From: Rhizophagus irregularis
Taxonomy: Eukaryota; Glomeromycota; Glomeromycetes; Glomerales; Glomeraceae
NCBI RefSeq assembly: GCF_026210795.1
Contig: NC_089458.1
Coordinates: forward strand, 2,062,001-2,126,000
Direction of reading: 5' to 3'
Length of the DNA: 64,000 nt
Positions within the stretch are counted from its first letter, which is position 1. Each line of letters opens with the position of its first letter. The notes under the pieces are model-generated. The model was not told the DNA's origin, searched no databases, and saw nothing but the letters and a program-made list of their open reading frames with translations. The translations under genes were made by a program, and so were the position numbers. Shown here one piece after another: positions 10,214 through 22,329 of the stretch.

Positions 10214-13200
10214 ATGTCAAATTCTAAGCAAAGACCTTATGAGCAGGAAAACTATCTTGCTTCACCTGAAATAATATATTATGGTGACCGGAAATTTAAC
10301 TATACTGTTATTCAAGAAGGTGTCTACCCACCAGTTGCGCAATTGAAGTTTACAGAAGCGCCTAATTATTTTCCTGTGCCTGACAATTATATTATTAAAA
10401 CTACCTGGGGCTGGTCTAATAACTGTCAAATTATTCAATGTTCCATATATTATATAGAAGGTAATCCACATTACTTAATTTGTTTTGGAAATAATTTTCA
10501 GCACCAAGTTGTTTCAGTTCAATCTACATTTGATTATAGTTGTTTCCGAAATTCAATTGGCAAATCCGAAATCCGAAATTACGAAATCGTAATTAATTAC
10601 GTATTCCGAAATTCTGAAATTTGCATAATAGTGCGAAATTGCGAATATCTCGGGATCTAGTGATCAGATTTTGATGATCTTACTACCATTCGATTCGTCT
10701 CATCGAGACGAATCTAATAATATGTGTTTCATTTCTATAGCACCGATATTGATGGAGTTAATTTACTATAAACATTTAATGAATTTTTGTGTCGGAGCAC
10801 GATCTAGTGATTAGATTTGAATGAATTTACCACCATTCGATTCGTCATGACGAGACGATTCTAATGGCGGTAAGATCATCTTTCTAGCATTGAAATTGAC
10901 GGAGCTATTATGCTATAAATATTTAAAAGTTATTGGTATCGGAGCGCGATCTAGTGATTGGATTTAAATGATCTTACTACCATTAGAATCGCCTTATCGA
11001 GACGAATCAAATGGTAGTAAGATCATCCAAAACGGATCACTGGGTGCCGAGTTATTATTTATTAAAGTTTTTATATATAAATCGGCAAAAATTAAGGCTA
11101 ATTCTGGCCAAATATTTTCGTAATACGAAATTAATTACGGAGTCCGAAATTAATTACGGAATACGGAGTTTTTCTAATGAATTACTTAATAATTACAGAA
11201 TTACGTAATTACGTATTTCCGTAATACTAAAATAATTTCGGACACAAGTATACATTTGATGCTTCTGTTGAATTACATAATGTAAGTTTTAATTCAATTA
11301 TATTTTTATTTTTTGTATAAGCTCGCAAAGAAAATGATTTAATATGTAATTATTTTATCAGATAATAACTCCAAATAAGAAAATTGCAGTTTCTGGAGTT
11401 CATCTCTATGGACTTCAATTAAAATGTATTGATAGAAATCGCAAAAGCAAACCTAAAACTACATGATGAATCAAGTAAAACTACACAAATCAGACATACT
11501 AAAGGTCTTGCAAAATGTGCACAAATAAACTTTGAAAATTCAATTCAAAATTACTACAATTTTAAAGACCGCGTTGTCTTAAAGACATTGGAATTTACTG
11601 TACAAAATAAGGATTATTATACAACATTTGGAGAAAAAACCCCTAATAAGCAAAAACAAAAATTGCAATCAGTGGTTTGTATACAAGATGTAGAAAATGT
11701 TCCACGCGATGCATATCGCTATTTTGCAGCTATGGAATCAAAATTACCTTGGAAGTATGCTGTTTCTCAAACTCGTCGAGATTGATGCACGATAGGAACA
11801 ATTAATACCAATTAATTTTGTTGACTTAACTCCTACTATTACACCCGATTTTTCAGAAGAACCTGATATAACTGATCCGATAATTGTTGAGCAAGTTAAC
11901 AGTGCAATTGGTAAAGGTGCATATCGGAGTATTAAAAAAATTCTTAAATATATAGTACCAGCATATATTCAAAATGAAAAATTAGATCCAGCATCGCCAA
12001 TTATTCATCTTCGTATCTCTGGTGATGGTCGTAACGTTGGATGAAAGGTAAAACACGTTATGATCACTGTAGCATTATTAGATGATTCAGCAAAACTTTT
12101 TGAGCCAAATTACCATTATACAGTTGTTCTTTTTCCAGGAACTGAAAATTATTCAACCTTAAAAACTAAATTGCAGCAGATACTCTTATTCGAGAATTGC
12201 AAGAGCTGAGTAGTATTAGAATGGTCATTGATAATATAGTTTGGAACTTTAAGCTTTATTTTAGCTCTGATTGGAAGTTTCTTGCCACCTGCTTGGGTTT
12301 TAATGTGGCAAACTCCAATTATTTTTGTCCATGGTGTGAGATAGCTAAGAATCAACGTGGAGATAGGCAAACTGAATGGATAATTAGTAAAAAGATGAGT
12401 ATTTTGAATGAAAATCCAAAAGCATATCCAGGTCATCACTCACCTCCACTTTTTAATATGATTCCACTTGACCATTATGTGCCAGATAAACTCCATATTA
12501 TATTGCATATTACTGTTTGTTTATGGGAATTAGTGCTACAAGAAATCAAAAATGAGGGATTATTTAATGATATAACTCGAAATATTATAATTAAAGAGAT
12601 GGAAATTTTAAAAATCCGTTTTGAATTTTGGAAGATTCGTAATACTGATAATTGGTGTTATACTTCCTTGATGGGAAATGATAAGCTTTGTGTTCTTCGA
12701 AAATTTAATTTGGCTAAGCTTTTTGATCCAAAACGTGCTGCATTAATTAGAAGCTTATGGAATGGATTTGCTGAATTGTATGACCTTTTGGGAGAAAGAG
12801 AAACAAATTCACACTATTTTCGCTTAAAAGCAAAAGAATGGTATGAGTTATTTTTAAAAAAAACTGTGGTGAATCCTGAGACTAATATTATTTTAGTACA
12901 AGGACTTTACCGATCCTTAGATTTAACTCCTTATATTCATATCTTAGTGTCGCATATTTGGGAATTTATGCTTAAACATCAAAGGTGGGGATTAAATTCT
13001 TTTTCGTGCAGTGCTGTCGAAAAGAAAAATCATAATCATGTTTCTTATTTTTTCGTAAAACTCTTAAAAATGGTGGAAAGTTTTAAAATAAAACTTCAGC
13101 TATTCGAGAGATTATGGAACATGAAAATCGGCTTTTTTTTTATACTCAAAATAATATTCCTCTTTCATATCCTAAACCTCAATATATTCATATTTTATAG
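10214..13200 (+). pseudogene. Uncharacterised multicopy Rhizophagus family, broken by insertion and frameshifts
   Basis: The N-terminal part starts at ATG 10214 (MSNSKQRPYEQENY) and runs to an inserted element at 10535. It resumes at 11261 (ASVELHN), with an intron-like GTAAGT..CAG to about 11361. The frame then continues through 11429-11785 (DAYRYFAAMESKLPW) to a TGA. Downstream are further stops or shifts (IHLRISGDGRNVG near 12030). The best-kept part is 12197-13045, with a CPWCEIAKNQRGD zinc-like motif, PLDHYVPDKLH, and SFSCSAVEKKNH near the end. A last frameshift near 13045 lets the natural end be read at 13200. I remember the same order of motifs in many Rhizophagus proteins of unknown function. 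The copy number and the Cys-x2-Cys motif suggest a mobile-element origin, but I cannot name a domain. Confidence 0.65.
10535..11250. mobile_element. 716-bp TIR element (MULE-type MITE)
   Basis: It is flanked by the direct repeat TACATTTGAT (10525-10534 and 11251-11260). The ends are inverted repeats: TTGTTTCCGAAATT on the left against TTGTGTCCGAAATT from the reverse complement of the right. Joining the flanks restores the host reading frame as QSTFDASVELHN. Inside are three tandem units of about 150 bp (10655-11050), each with GATCTAGTGAT, a hairpin around CGATTCGTC/GACGAATC, and TAGTAAGATCAT-like words. The 9-10-bp duplication fits Mutator-like elements. There is no coding content. Confidence 0.75.
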
Positions 13201-13535
13201 ATTTTAATGTTTTATATAGAATATTTTTGTAAATATATTAATATTTTTTGGCAATTATTGCGATAAAAAAAAAATATTGTGTATTTATTTATAAATCAGT
13301 ATGACAAAATTCGCATCACTCTATAATAAGTTTAAATTTATTTTTGCCGTTGTACTTAAAATATATTTAGAAATCAATTTTTATTTATTATATATACATA
13401 CGTGTGATAAAAAATTTTAATAAATTTTCCACTAATAAAACAATTTAAAAATTCTATAAAAATATCTATTTAAATTTGTTTTACCCAAAAATGCATATAT
13501 ATAAAACCCGCTTCACAATAATTTTCTTTTGCATT

Positions 13536-14153
13536 CTTTTTAGCTTTAATCTTCCATTCAATATATAGTAACTTCTCCAGGATTATATTTTAATTTGCAC
13601 CTTTTAGTGGTTATACCTTCAGCACAATTAGCTGCAATAGCTAATGGATTATTTTTTAAATGTTGAGGCAGATCATCAAACAAGATAACGTAGGTTTATT
13701 GTTCTTCATCATAAAATCTTTGACCCCATAATGGATTATTCAAGATTTCACTTAATGTTTGATATCCAATAGTGCCTTAGAAAATACATTTGTAAATATT
13801 TTTATTGCTACGATGGTGAATATATCCTTTGAAAATATCAAAAAACTGATGCTCAGTACAAAAGCATAAGAGATACTAATTGGCGACCTCCCTTTTTAAA
13901 CCCATTTGGAAGTTTGCAATGAATTAAATAAACTAGGATATTTTTAAAAATTCTTATTATTTGTTTCTGACAAATTATCTAAATTATTTCGCGGAATGTT
14001 ATATTTTTTCACAATAGTCAAATGCCGTGAAAGTCCGCTTTGCTTCTTGAATATTTTTTGACAAGCGGAATAGGAAAATTCTGATGTAGTTATGAGTGGA
14101 ATAGTGCTTGACATATTAATATTACCACTACAATAATCTGAAAAGTTAAGCAT
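13536..14153 (-). pseudogene. C2H2-like zinc-finger gene remnant
   Basis: The 5' end, read on the minus strand from ATG 14153, gives SACQKIFKKQSGLSRHLT, a degenerate Cys...Phe...Leu-His finger, then YNIPRNNLDNL. Downstream, in shifting frames, one reads CKLPNGFKKGGRQ (near 13900), FKGYIHHRSNKNIYKCIF (near 13820), LSEILNNPLWGQRFYDEEQ (near 13740) and LKNNPLAIAANCAEGITTK (near 13640), interrupted by stops. I know this order from a Rhizophagus family with an N-terminal zinc finger and a conserved region of unknown function. It is clearly dead. The second Cys of the finger is missing or changed. Confidence 0.55.
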
Positions 14154-14289
14154 AACGATAAGAATACTTTTTAAATACTTTATAAATATTATTTTATAAA
14201 TTTTTAAAAGTTACCATTAGTAATAGTCAACATTGAAATCGCGAGACGCCAGTTACCTTCTGCTACTCGAGCTCATTGGGTTTTGGCTC

Positions 14290-14630
14290 TGCTCATCGGT
14301 TTGACGCATTTTTTCATATGTTTTTTTTTATTTTAGGGTAAGTTCGCTAAATTTGATCATTTGATTTTTTTTTTTACTAATTGGTGTAGTGTAACGTTGA
14401 TCAAAATTATTATGATTTGGGGTTTAAAATTTGATCCAATTTCGATAATTAGCTGATATGTTGGGATTTTTTTTTGTTTTTTTAATTCATTTATGAGGGA
14501 AGTTATTTTATTTTATTTTTTTCATTTCAACAAACTGTTATTAACAGTCCAGTTTTTTTCTTTTATAAATGATTTTCTGGTCTTTTGAGTATACGGACTC
14601 GGTTGGTATTATTATTCAGGTTAATCTATA
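14290..14630 (+). repeat. Isolated intron-like units
   Basis: A T-run ending in AG at about 14336-14337 is followed by GTAAGTTCG. Farther on, near 14531-14543, ACTGTT-ATT-AACAGT forms the mid-spacer inverted repeat before a T-run. This looks like one or two leftover units of the array module seen at 2.7-9.9 kb. Confidence 0.4.
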
Positions 14631-15103
14631 AGCATGGCTATTAATTATTCTTTAATGAATCGAGTTAGAGCGGATAATTGATTTATGTTAGATTGTTAGA
14701 ATATCAATTATATTACTGGTAAATAAAATATAGTATTTCAGTTTAATAAATAAATTGACAATCAGAAAATTTTATAATAAAAATTAATAATAATTGGAGA
14801 TTCTAATATAAATAAATTGAAAAATTAATAACAATCAGAAGATTATATATAAAAGTAGTTTTTAGATTGGAAATTATTTTCGATAAAGCTGATATGTAGA
14901 ATTTGGCCGAAATTATGTTAATTCCAGCTAGAAAATAAAATCGTGTCAAATTACATTATTTTAGTCACACATACTTTTTAAGATACCATATTATATATTC
15001 TTTAATTATACAATATTTTGTGTAACAAAATTTGATATGTTCGGGTAATGAACGATATGTAAATAATATATAATAACTTATTAAGAATAGGCTAAGATGA
15101 TAA

Positions 15104-18008
15104 CAACTCTAGCATCGCCCAGAAAAAATGGTAGCCAGATTAATTTGCAGGGCCACACGTGACTTTCAGATGCTGATTATTGGGTAAAATCACATTTTTT
15201 TTTCCAATAAAAATCATAGAATTTATAATAAATAATTTGTAATTATGATTCCAATTTTAAATATAAAAGAATGCAAATAGTTTGAATATATTTTATTTCA
15301 CTTATAGAATTTATTATTCCCAATACATTGTATTATTATTAAAATTTTGCTATGTTTTTGGCATCGTTCTTCTATTTTCTAGCGCTATAATGTCATTGTT
15401 CATTCGTTCTAATGATCTAAAATTTGGGCAAACATTTTTCAACCATAAATGTCTTTTTGGTTTGTTACGTGAATTTTCTAACAACTCTTTGGCCTTAAAT
15501 GCAATTAGAAAATATGAATTAATAAAGATTAATATGCAATTAGAACTACATACAAAATTCTCATTATATATAAAATTATAATTACTTTGTCCAAGATTCC
15601 ATGCAAATAAGTTAAATCTGCTTCATACATATCTTCTTCTTCATCACTTTCAATAATATAATCATTTTCATGCTCAACAATTGAATCTTGGATTAATGGA
15701 ATGCTTATTTTGTGATTTTGGGAATCTTCCAAGCAAAATACATTCACAAATTTACCTTCATAAGACGAAATTAATGGATAATTTCCATTTCGTTGTACCT
15801 GTAATGTAAAATAATATTTTTAATTCATAATCTATCATACACATATATATATTAAAATGAATTACATCTTACTTACTTTTTTAAAGAATATTGCATCAGC
15901 CTTCTCAACAGAGTTGATCAAATGTTTACATAAAAAAAAATGACTATGGATGTATGCAAGACATGCACATATCCATTTTATTGAATCAGTAAAATAATTG
16001 TTATTTGATCTTATTTCTTTTTTTTCATGTTGTTTCCATTCTTTTTTAAACTCTTTTCTCCATGGTACTGAATATCGGCCTTGTTGAAGTAATTGAATCC
16101 GATATAATTGTTGAACAAGAACTTTTTTAATGAGAATGTAACATAAATGATCAACTCAGGGCTTGTAAAATTTATACAAATAATCATGTTTAATATGTCG
16201 CCAATGTGATTCAATGATCATTGTTGTTTTGATATGGCTAATATTTTCATTAATCGAACGTGCCCACAAAGTCCATTTTTCTTTTGTATACTACTCTTTC
16301 CAGAGGTATATCCACAGTTGAAGCAAATTATTGTTTTTGCAGAACTGAAACATTTCACTAATACATTCCTTCCAAATTTCATTTGCATCAATAATGAAGG
16401 TACCATTAGATTTTGGTAGTAACATATGCCGACTTGAATGATTTTCTACAAGTTTAATTACTGTTTTTCGCAAATCTAAGAGGCAAAATATGGTTGAATT
16501 TGAATTATTTACAATTTCCCAATTAGGATCTATTAATGAACATTCTTCATGTGCAATTTTGGGATTGTAAGAATAATATACACCTTTTTTATTTGATGCT
16601 AACCGCTGTTTAATAGCACGTTGTACATGTCACATACATAATTGTAAATGAGCTTCAGGCCATACTGTTTTTGATGCATTTATTTCTGAAAAATCTTTAT
16701 CGGTTAAAATAAAGGGAAAATATCTTAAATTTCGTTCTTTTAAAGCTTGCATCCAATATGTAAGGATTTCTGTTATATTTCTATTTTTTCCAGCCGAAAT
16801 TAAGAGATAGCTGAGAGGAAATCCAGTGCCATCAATTACACCCATGATTGCATACAATTCCCATGACAAATTATTAGTTCCATAGGTTGTATCAATTACA
16901 ATAGCATCAAATTTATTATAAATCAATCGATCAAATAATGTTGTCAGAAATCCAAGAGCAGGTAAAGAAGAATCAAGACTATTCACTATGATTTCCAAGT
17001 TGGATTCTTCCAATAAAATTTTTGTTGATAATAAAGGATCTGAATGTCGACAATATATCTTGTGAGACTCAATTGACCACCAATAATAGATTTGTTGAAT
17101 AGTTATACTCTCATATCCATTAATTTGACATTCACGAACCTGGTGGCAAATCTCAGAAGCAGAACAATTAATATTCTCTTAAATAAATTTTTTGATTTCT
17201 GGATAAGTTTTAATGTGATTTGGTCATGGATGTAATATTTTATGAGAATATTTAACCATGATTAAATCTGACTCAGAAAAAATTTCTATATTTATTATTC
17301 CTTCACAATTGTATCGTTCTTAAAAGGTAGGTGTATCCCTCTGTTTCAGTTATCTACTATAGGATGTTTGGCCTGTCGTTTTCCAAGTTCAATTCGGCAA
17401 TTGCAATAATATATTAAGAGTACAGAATTTTTTTTTTTGATTTTTATCCCGGTAAACCCATGAATATTCATCACCCTCTGAGATAGATGTAATTATGTGA
17501 TGGGCCATTTCTATTTCATGATTTTCTTTGTTTGACGATCCATCTTTTTCTAAAATAAAATCAAGAAAAGACGAAAGTTCAATATAAAAACTCATATTTA
17601 ATTTCTCATTTTCTCCTTCATAAAATTCATTTGTATTATTTAAAGAAATTAGAAAGTTATATATGGTTTCAGTAATATCAGTATAGCAAATTATCTTATC
17701 CAGCTCAAGTTTTTTATTTTTTGATCGAGTTATTTTAAGCTTATTTCGGCATTTTAAGCACTTTTTTAAGACAACACCATTTTCATTTAGAAATTCTTCA
17801 TATTTTTGAGAAACATGACACCCTTTGCAAGTTTTATTTTGTTGGTTTGACATTGTGGCGTAGTAAAAGGAGTAGAGGGAATAAATAATTTAACGAAAGC
17901 CTTGATTGAAATCATGATGTACACAATGTAACAACCGGAAATCAGTATCCGAAAGTCACGTGCGACCCTGCAAATTAATCCGGCTACCATTTTTTCTATG
18001 TAAGTTCG
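15104..18008 (-). mobile_element. MULE DNA transposon, about 2.9 kb
   Basis: Clear 58-bp terminal inverted repeats lie at 15121-15178 and 17940-17997, both beginning AGAAAAAATGGTAGCC when read inward. They match at 53 of 58 positions. All five differences are transitions. Weaker similarity continues outward. AGATGATAA (15095-15103) and AGATGATGA (18009-18017) may be a 9-bp target duplication, which sets the outer limits given here. The element holds one transposase pseudogene on the minus strand. Confidence 0.75.
15529..17853 (-). pseudogene. MULE transposase (zinc ribbon, DDE, SWIM), inactivated
   Basis: The start is at 17853 (MSNQQNKTCKGCHVSQKYEE). A CxxC...CxxC zinc-ribbon-like pair lies in the first 45 residues. 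The DDE core of the MULE family is at 17013-16630, with DAIVIDTTYGTN as the first Asp block and PFILTDKDFSEINA as the second. A SWIM-type finger follows near 15980, WICAC then FFLCKHL. The C-terminal acidic tail is at 15747-15529 behind an intron-like gap. Premature stops are visible: a TGA in place of Trp just after QLCM (16630), a TAA near 17178 (KKFI-stop), a TGA near 17230, and a frame break near 17320-17400. MULE transposases cut and rejoin DNA at the element ends. This copy cannot make a full protein. The family assignment is strong. Confidence 0.8.
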
Positions 18009-18318
18009 AGATGATGAAAAAATCACGTGCGCGTTCTGTTTTGGAACGCTAATCACTTCATGCAATCATAACCATTTTTATTTTTTCCTATGCAAATTTT
18101 ACACCCACCACTACACCGCATACGCGTTAAAAGATAAAGCCCAATGTGGACGAAACTTTATTAAAATACATTTTCATTATTTTTACGAAAAATAGGTATA
18201 TACTTAGTACTGTGCAATTCAAATGTTTATTACCAACTTTTGATTGAATCACGCAGAAAACTGACTTTATATTGTACAAAAAAACATAAATAAGAAAAAT
18301 ACAAACATTTTTCTGCTA

Positions 18319-21130
18319 TTATAATTTAGATCGAATGGGAAAGCTACCTGGATCGCTATCTGCATAAGTAGCTGTGATGCCTTTTTTGTGTTTTTCTTTT
18401 TGCGGAGTAAATGGGTGTGATGGGAGAATACCAGAAAGATTGGACACATTCGTATCTGAATCGTTGTGTTCTTCTTGTAGTTTATAAATAACTTCGGCAA
18501 CTTCCAGCAACCAACACTATGGATTGAGAAGACAAGTTAATGACAAAGCATAGTAGAACAAAACAGTCGAAAGAAGGATATATTACCCTGAGATCCCACA
18601 AGACAATAACAAAATCAAAGAAGCACTTTCGCTCCTCCTCAAAGCAGATAGGAACGACTGTCTTATGTGTCCGTTCGTATTGTAGGACTCCGCAGGACGG
18701 AACATGCATTCTCCACAATTCAATCCGGTTTGCTATGAAACGCAAAGGTTAGAATAACAAATTATAGAAGCAATGCACTTTAAAAGAAACACGCTTTAAA
18801 CACCCACCATAGGTGTGTATAGAAAAGACGCTTAATTTCGAGAATGTTTCAGTCGAAGCTTCTCGAAATCGCTCTCCAATCTCTTCCAACATGTAAGAAT
18901 TTCCGATCGGCAACTTACAACATCCGTCCCACGTTGATCTAGGAAGATCTTTGTGTGCGTACCCACCGCTCATTTCTAAATGTCCAACCTCAATAATAGA
19001 TTTCTTTAGCCGCACAAGGAAGACTCCATCTGCCTTCTGCTCAAATGATGTGATGCATTGCGTCTCTCGCGACATGACTTAACTGAAGAGAGTATTATCT
19101 CTCCTCTTATGTAAAAAGTACAAATGCGTAAGTAACAATCAATAGAATCTCTAGAAAATTAATGAAAATCGAAGCTACTACTTACACATGATAGTGTATG
19201 CTCTTCTCTAAACCGAAAATCACAGCTTGCATTGAAGGATGTATAGCGTAACCTCCGTAGTCTGATTCCGATACATCTGATTGTTGCATCACAGAAAACT
19301 CCGGAAACACTTTTTGATGACTATGAGAAAAGGAAAAAGTTTAGCGGATGAAAACTGGCAAGTTGTAACAAAAGATGCTTACAATATAGACAAAATGTTA
19401 ATATAAAAACTTGTGAAAGCATCTTGCAGAGGAAACATAACGCAAGGTATTTTGAGCCCCTCCAAGAGAAGTTTTCTAACATTTTCATCTTTAACTGTTT
19501 CATGAATATTATTCAGAAGTCGAATTTCCTCTATGCTTTGTCCTAAAGATTCAAGTGACTTCTATTGCAAAAGTGTAAGTTTTAGAATTCTTCAAGAATA
19601 AAGTAAGGAACTAGCATAAAAAGAAAGGCATACTTGTCTTTGAAGCCAAGATATTGCTTCCGTACGATTATAAATAGTTGCACGTCTTGTATATCTTTGG
19701 ATTTCCGAATAATCCTCGCTGCTACACCATTTCGGTTTCGCAATTTTATAACCACACCGAACGATTCTCCAAGCTTCAGGTCTAAAATTAAATAATTAGA
19801 ATTGGCACAGTCACAAATACTAGTTAATAATCTTAATAATCCACAATCTACCTAAGAGGATGTCCTTTTTTACGAGCAAATTTATCCAAAAGATCAGCCA
19901 TAACCGCACCAGATTTTAGTGTCCATTTCTTCCAAATATCCTCGTTAAAGAGACGCATCTGTTTCTTGAAGGGCCAGCTCAGAATCAATAATTATTCCCT
20001 CTTCGTAATTTCTGAGCCCGTAATCAAAATTCACACTCTGAAAATAATTTAACTTTTGAAAAAATGGTTGAAAAGACAAAAACGGTCCAGTAATTGTTTA
20101 TTGTCTCTAACCTCATTTAAACTAGATACAGTATCTGAAGTTGTATCTTCATTTAATTTTGTCTGGAAGTTCACAGCAAACATGTATGTTAGTAAATGAC
20201 TTGCTATCAAGAAGTAATTTAAAGGTCTCATAATCTCACCCGTTTGGCTGATGGGGTTTCTTCGTCGCTATTCAACTTACGAGCTGACTTTGTGACCTTT
20301 GTTTCTTCACAGGACGAAGATGGGCTATAAACATAATCAGGGTCATTAGGATCATCTTCATTATTATCATTAACGGATTCATCGGAATCGGAATAATCTT
20401 CTTCGGTATTATTCATCTCTTTCATAAACTCGTCGTAAAGTGGTGAATTGCTCCCTGGTTCTTTAATACTTTCTTCGTCACTATTCAACTTACGAGCTGA
20501 CTTTGTAACCATTGTTTCTTCACAGGACGAAGATTCCGAACTATAAGCATAGTCAGAGTCGTCATCGTTATCGTCAACTGTATCAGATGGATCAAACTCG
20601 TCATGATTTGGTGAATTGTTTTCCGATTCTTTAATACTTTTGTTACAGATCTAAGAAAAAGTTAATTTATTGCGCGTGATGGCTTTGTTGTAGTACCTCC
20701 GAAAGGTGAGTAGACATTTTTATTACGCGTTACCAAATACCTTATTTTCCGGAGTTCGTGTCTCTTGTCCACGTGATGCTAGTTCATCGATTTCTTTGGT
20801 AACTAAGTTAATAGCAGAAACAGTGGTTCGTTGTTGCTGAATAATTTCTTTCTGTTGAATTTCAGCGTTGTTAGCTGTAATCTTCTCATCGTCACGTTTA
20901 CGCTGGATGGCTTTTTTTGCGAGATCAAGCCAGTGTTGTTTTTCAGAACCTTTCCATTTTGAAAGTAACGCGGAGGCGTATTTGGAAACACTGTTTGGCC
21001 AATTCGAAACCTGATTTGATAACGAACTCAAGCTCCGACAACAAATTGCGAAACAATCATTTGCTGATAATCCTAGACTATCCTCCAGTAACTTGCAGAC
21101 ATAAGAATCTATGTTATGCCACTCTTTCAT
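18319..21130 (-). CDS. Multi-exon gene of unknown function (Rhizophagus family)
   Basis: Minus-strand exons can be joined in phase. Exon 1 is 21130-20741, MKEWHNIDSYVCKLLEDSLG onward, with a basic coiled stretch. Exon 2 is 20650-20240: acidic, with an internal duplication of about 45 residues ending in TKSARKLNSDEE. Exon 3 is 20162-20112. Exon 4 starts at 20037 (SVNFDYGLRNYEEG). Then come exons reading PEAWRIVRCGYKIAKPKWC (near 19795), SLESLGQSIEEIRLL (near 19560), HQKVFPEFSVMQQSD (near 19315), DGVFLVRLKKSIIEVGHLEM (near 19040), ELWRMHVPSCGVLQYERTH (near 18720), and a last exon 18518-18319 ending FPIRSKL-stop. There are two problems: a one-base shift in exon 4 near 19975, and no clean splice joining the 19200 exon to the 19060 exon. 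Base use is less AT-rich than the surroundings. No known domain was recognised. It may be functional with an alternative splice, or slightly decayed. Confidence 0.55.
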
Positions 21131-21321
21131 TGGACTTTAAGTGATATAGACATCATGCAGATGACTTTTTGGTGCCACGAAATCCTTTACATCCATAACT
21201 TGTAGCAATTAACAATATCCGAATGTCAAGAGTTAAATTTTAGTAGTCAGTACGCGTTTCGAAGTTCAGACGATCATTTAAGAAAAATATATTCACACAC
21301 ATGACTCGGCAGCAAATGTGT

Positions 21322-21722
21322 CACAGAGACCCGGATTTATTCCGATATTAAAATCGCAAATTTTTATCACGATAACGAAAAAAATTCCGATTTTATTCCG
21401 ATAAAAAATTACCAATTATAGTAAGAAACATTTGATAATTCTAGCCGGCCTACATCTTAATGCAGGCCAACTTAGGTTGCGCTAGTGACACGACAATAAT
21501 TTTTAGTCAAAAACTGTATAGATATTACAAAATTGCAAAATCACATTTTTTAGTTAGACTTCTATCACGATATAGTCAATAAAATATGCAATAATGATTG
21601 GCTAGTTGTCACGTGCCGGAATAAAATTGTTAAAAATCATAAAAATTCCGTTTTATTCCATAATACAGCAAAAATTCTGATTTATTCATTTATTATAAAA
21701 ATGGAATTTTCCCGGGTCTCTG
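21322..21722. mobile_element. hAT-like MITE, about 400 bp
   Basis: Inverted ends begin CAGAGACCCGG (left, from 21324) and CAGAGACCCGGG (right, reverse complement from 21722). CAGAG fits the hAT end consensus YARNG. The flanks AAATGTGT (21314-21321) and AAATGTGA (21723-21730) agree at 7 of 8 positions, with a 2-base offset on the left. The interior is rich in ATTCCG words and has no gene. Confidence 0.5.
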
Positions 21723-22003
21723 AAATGTGACTTGTATCGGAAATATCGGAAAGGTGTGATGCCTAACCGTCACCGTACACGTAACTGCCGCGTTCGCGTT
21801 GTTTATATTTATCTCAGCGACTTTGAATTTTTTTGTAGTCTGATCTCTATTTGTCACCCGCATAATATGTCACCTGTGTTACCATAAACATATAGCCGAG
21901 GGAGTGGTAAGATGATCCCATACTGTATATTAAATTAAAATACGAGATAATACGATAATACAGTAACGAACATCGCTACATAGCCCTTTTGTCGAGGGAC
22001 ACG

Positions 22004-22320
22004 TAACTTTTGTATCTTGAGGGCTTTTGCTTGCTTGATAACCTCCGCTCTTGAAGTGGTTGTGGTTGCGATGTCTTTCACACTTTCCCTACGCCAACAG
22101 ACCTTCGGCTCCAAGGCTTATGGACTTTCGACTCCGGGAGGTGTATCGATGAAAGGAGATTGACGAGGGGCACTGTAACTTTTGTATCTTGAGGGCTTTT
22201 GCTTGCTTGATAACCTCCGCTCTTGAAGTGGTTGTGGTTGCGATGTCTTTCACACTTTCCCTACGCCAACAGACCTTCGGCTCCAAGGCTTATGGACTTT
22301 CGACTCCGGGAGGTGTATCG
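22004..22320. repeat. 145-bp direct duplication
   Basis: The segment 22004-22148 recurs at 22176-22320, apparently without change, separated by 27 bp. It is richer in G and C than its surroundings. Read on the minus strand it is open in one frame (SVKDIATTTTSRAEVIKQAK), so it may derive from an exon. I do not recognise the protein. Confidence 0.65.
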
Positions 22321-22329
22321 TCACTCGTC

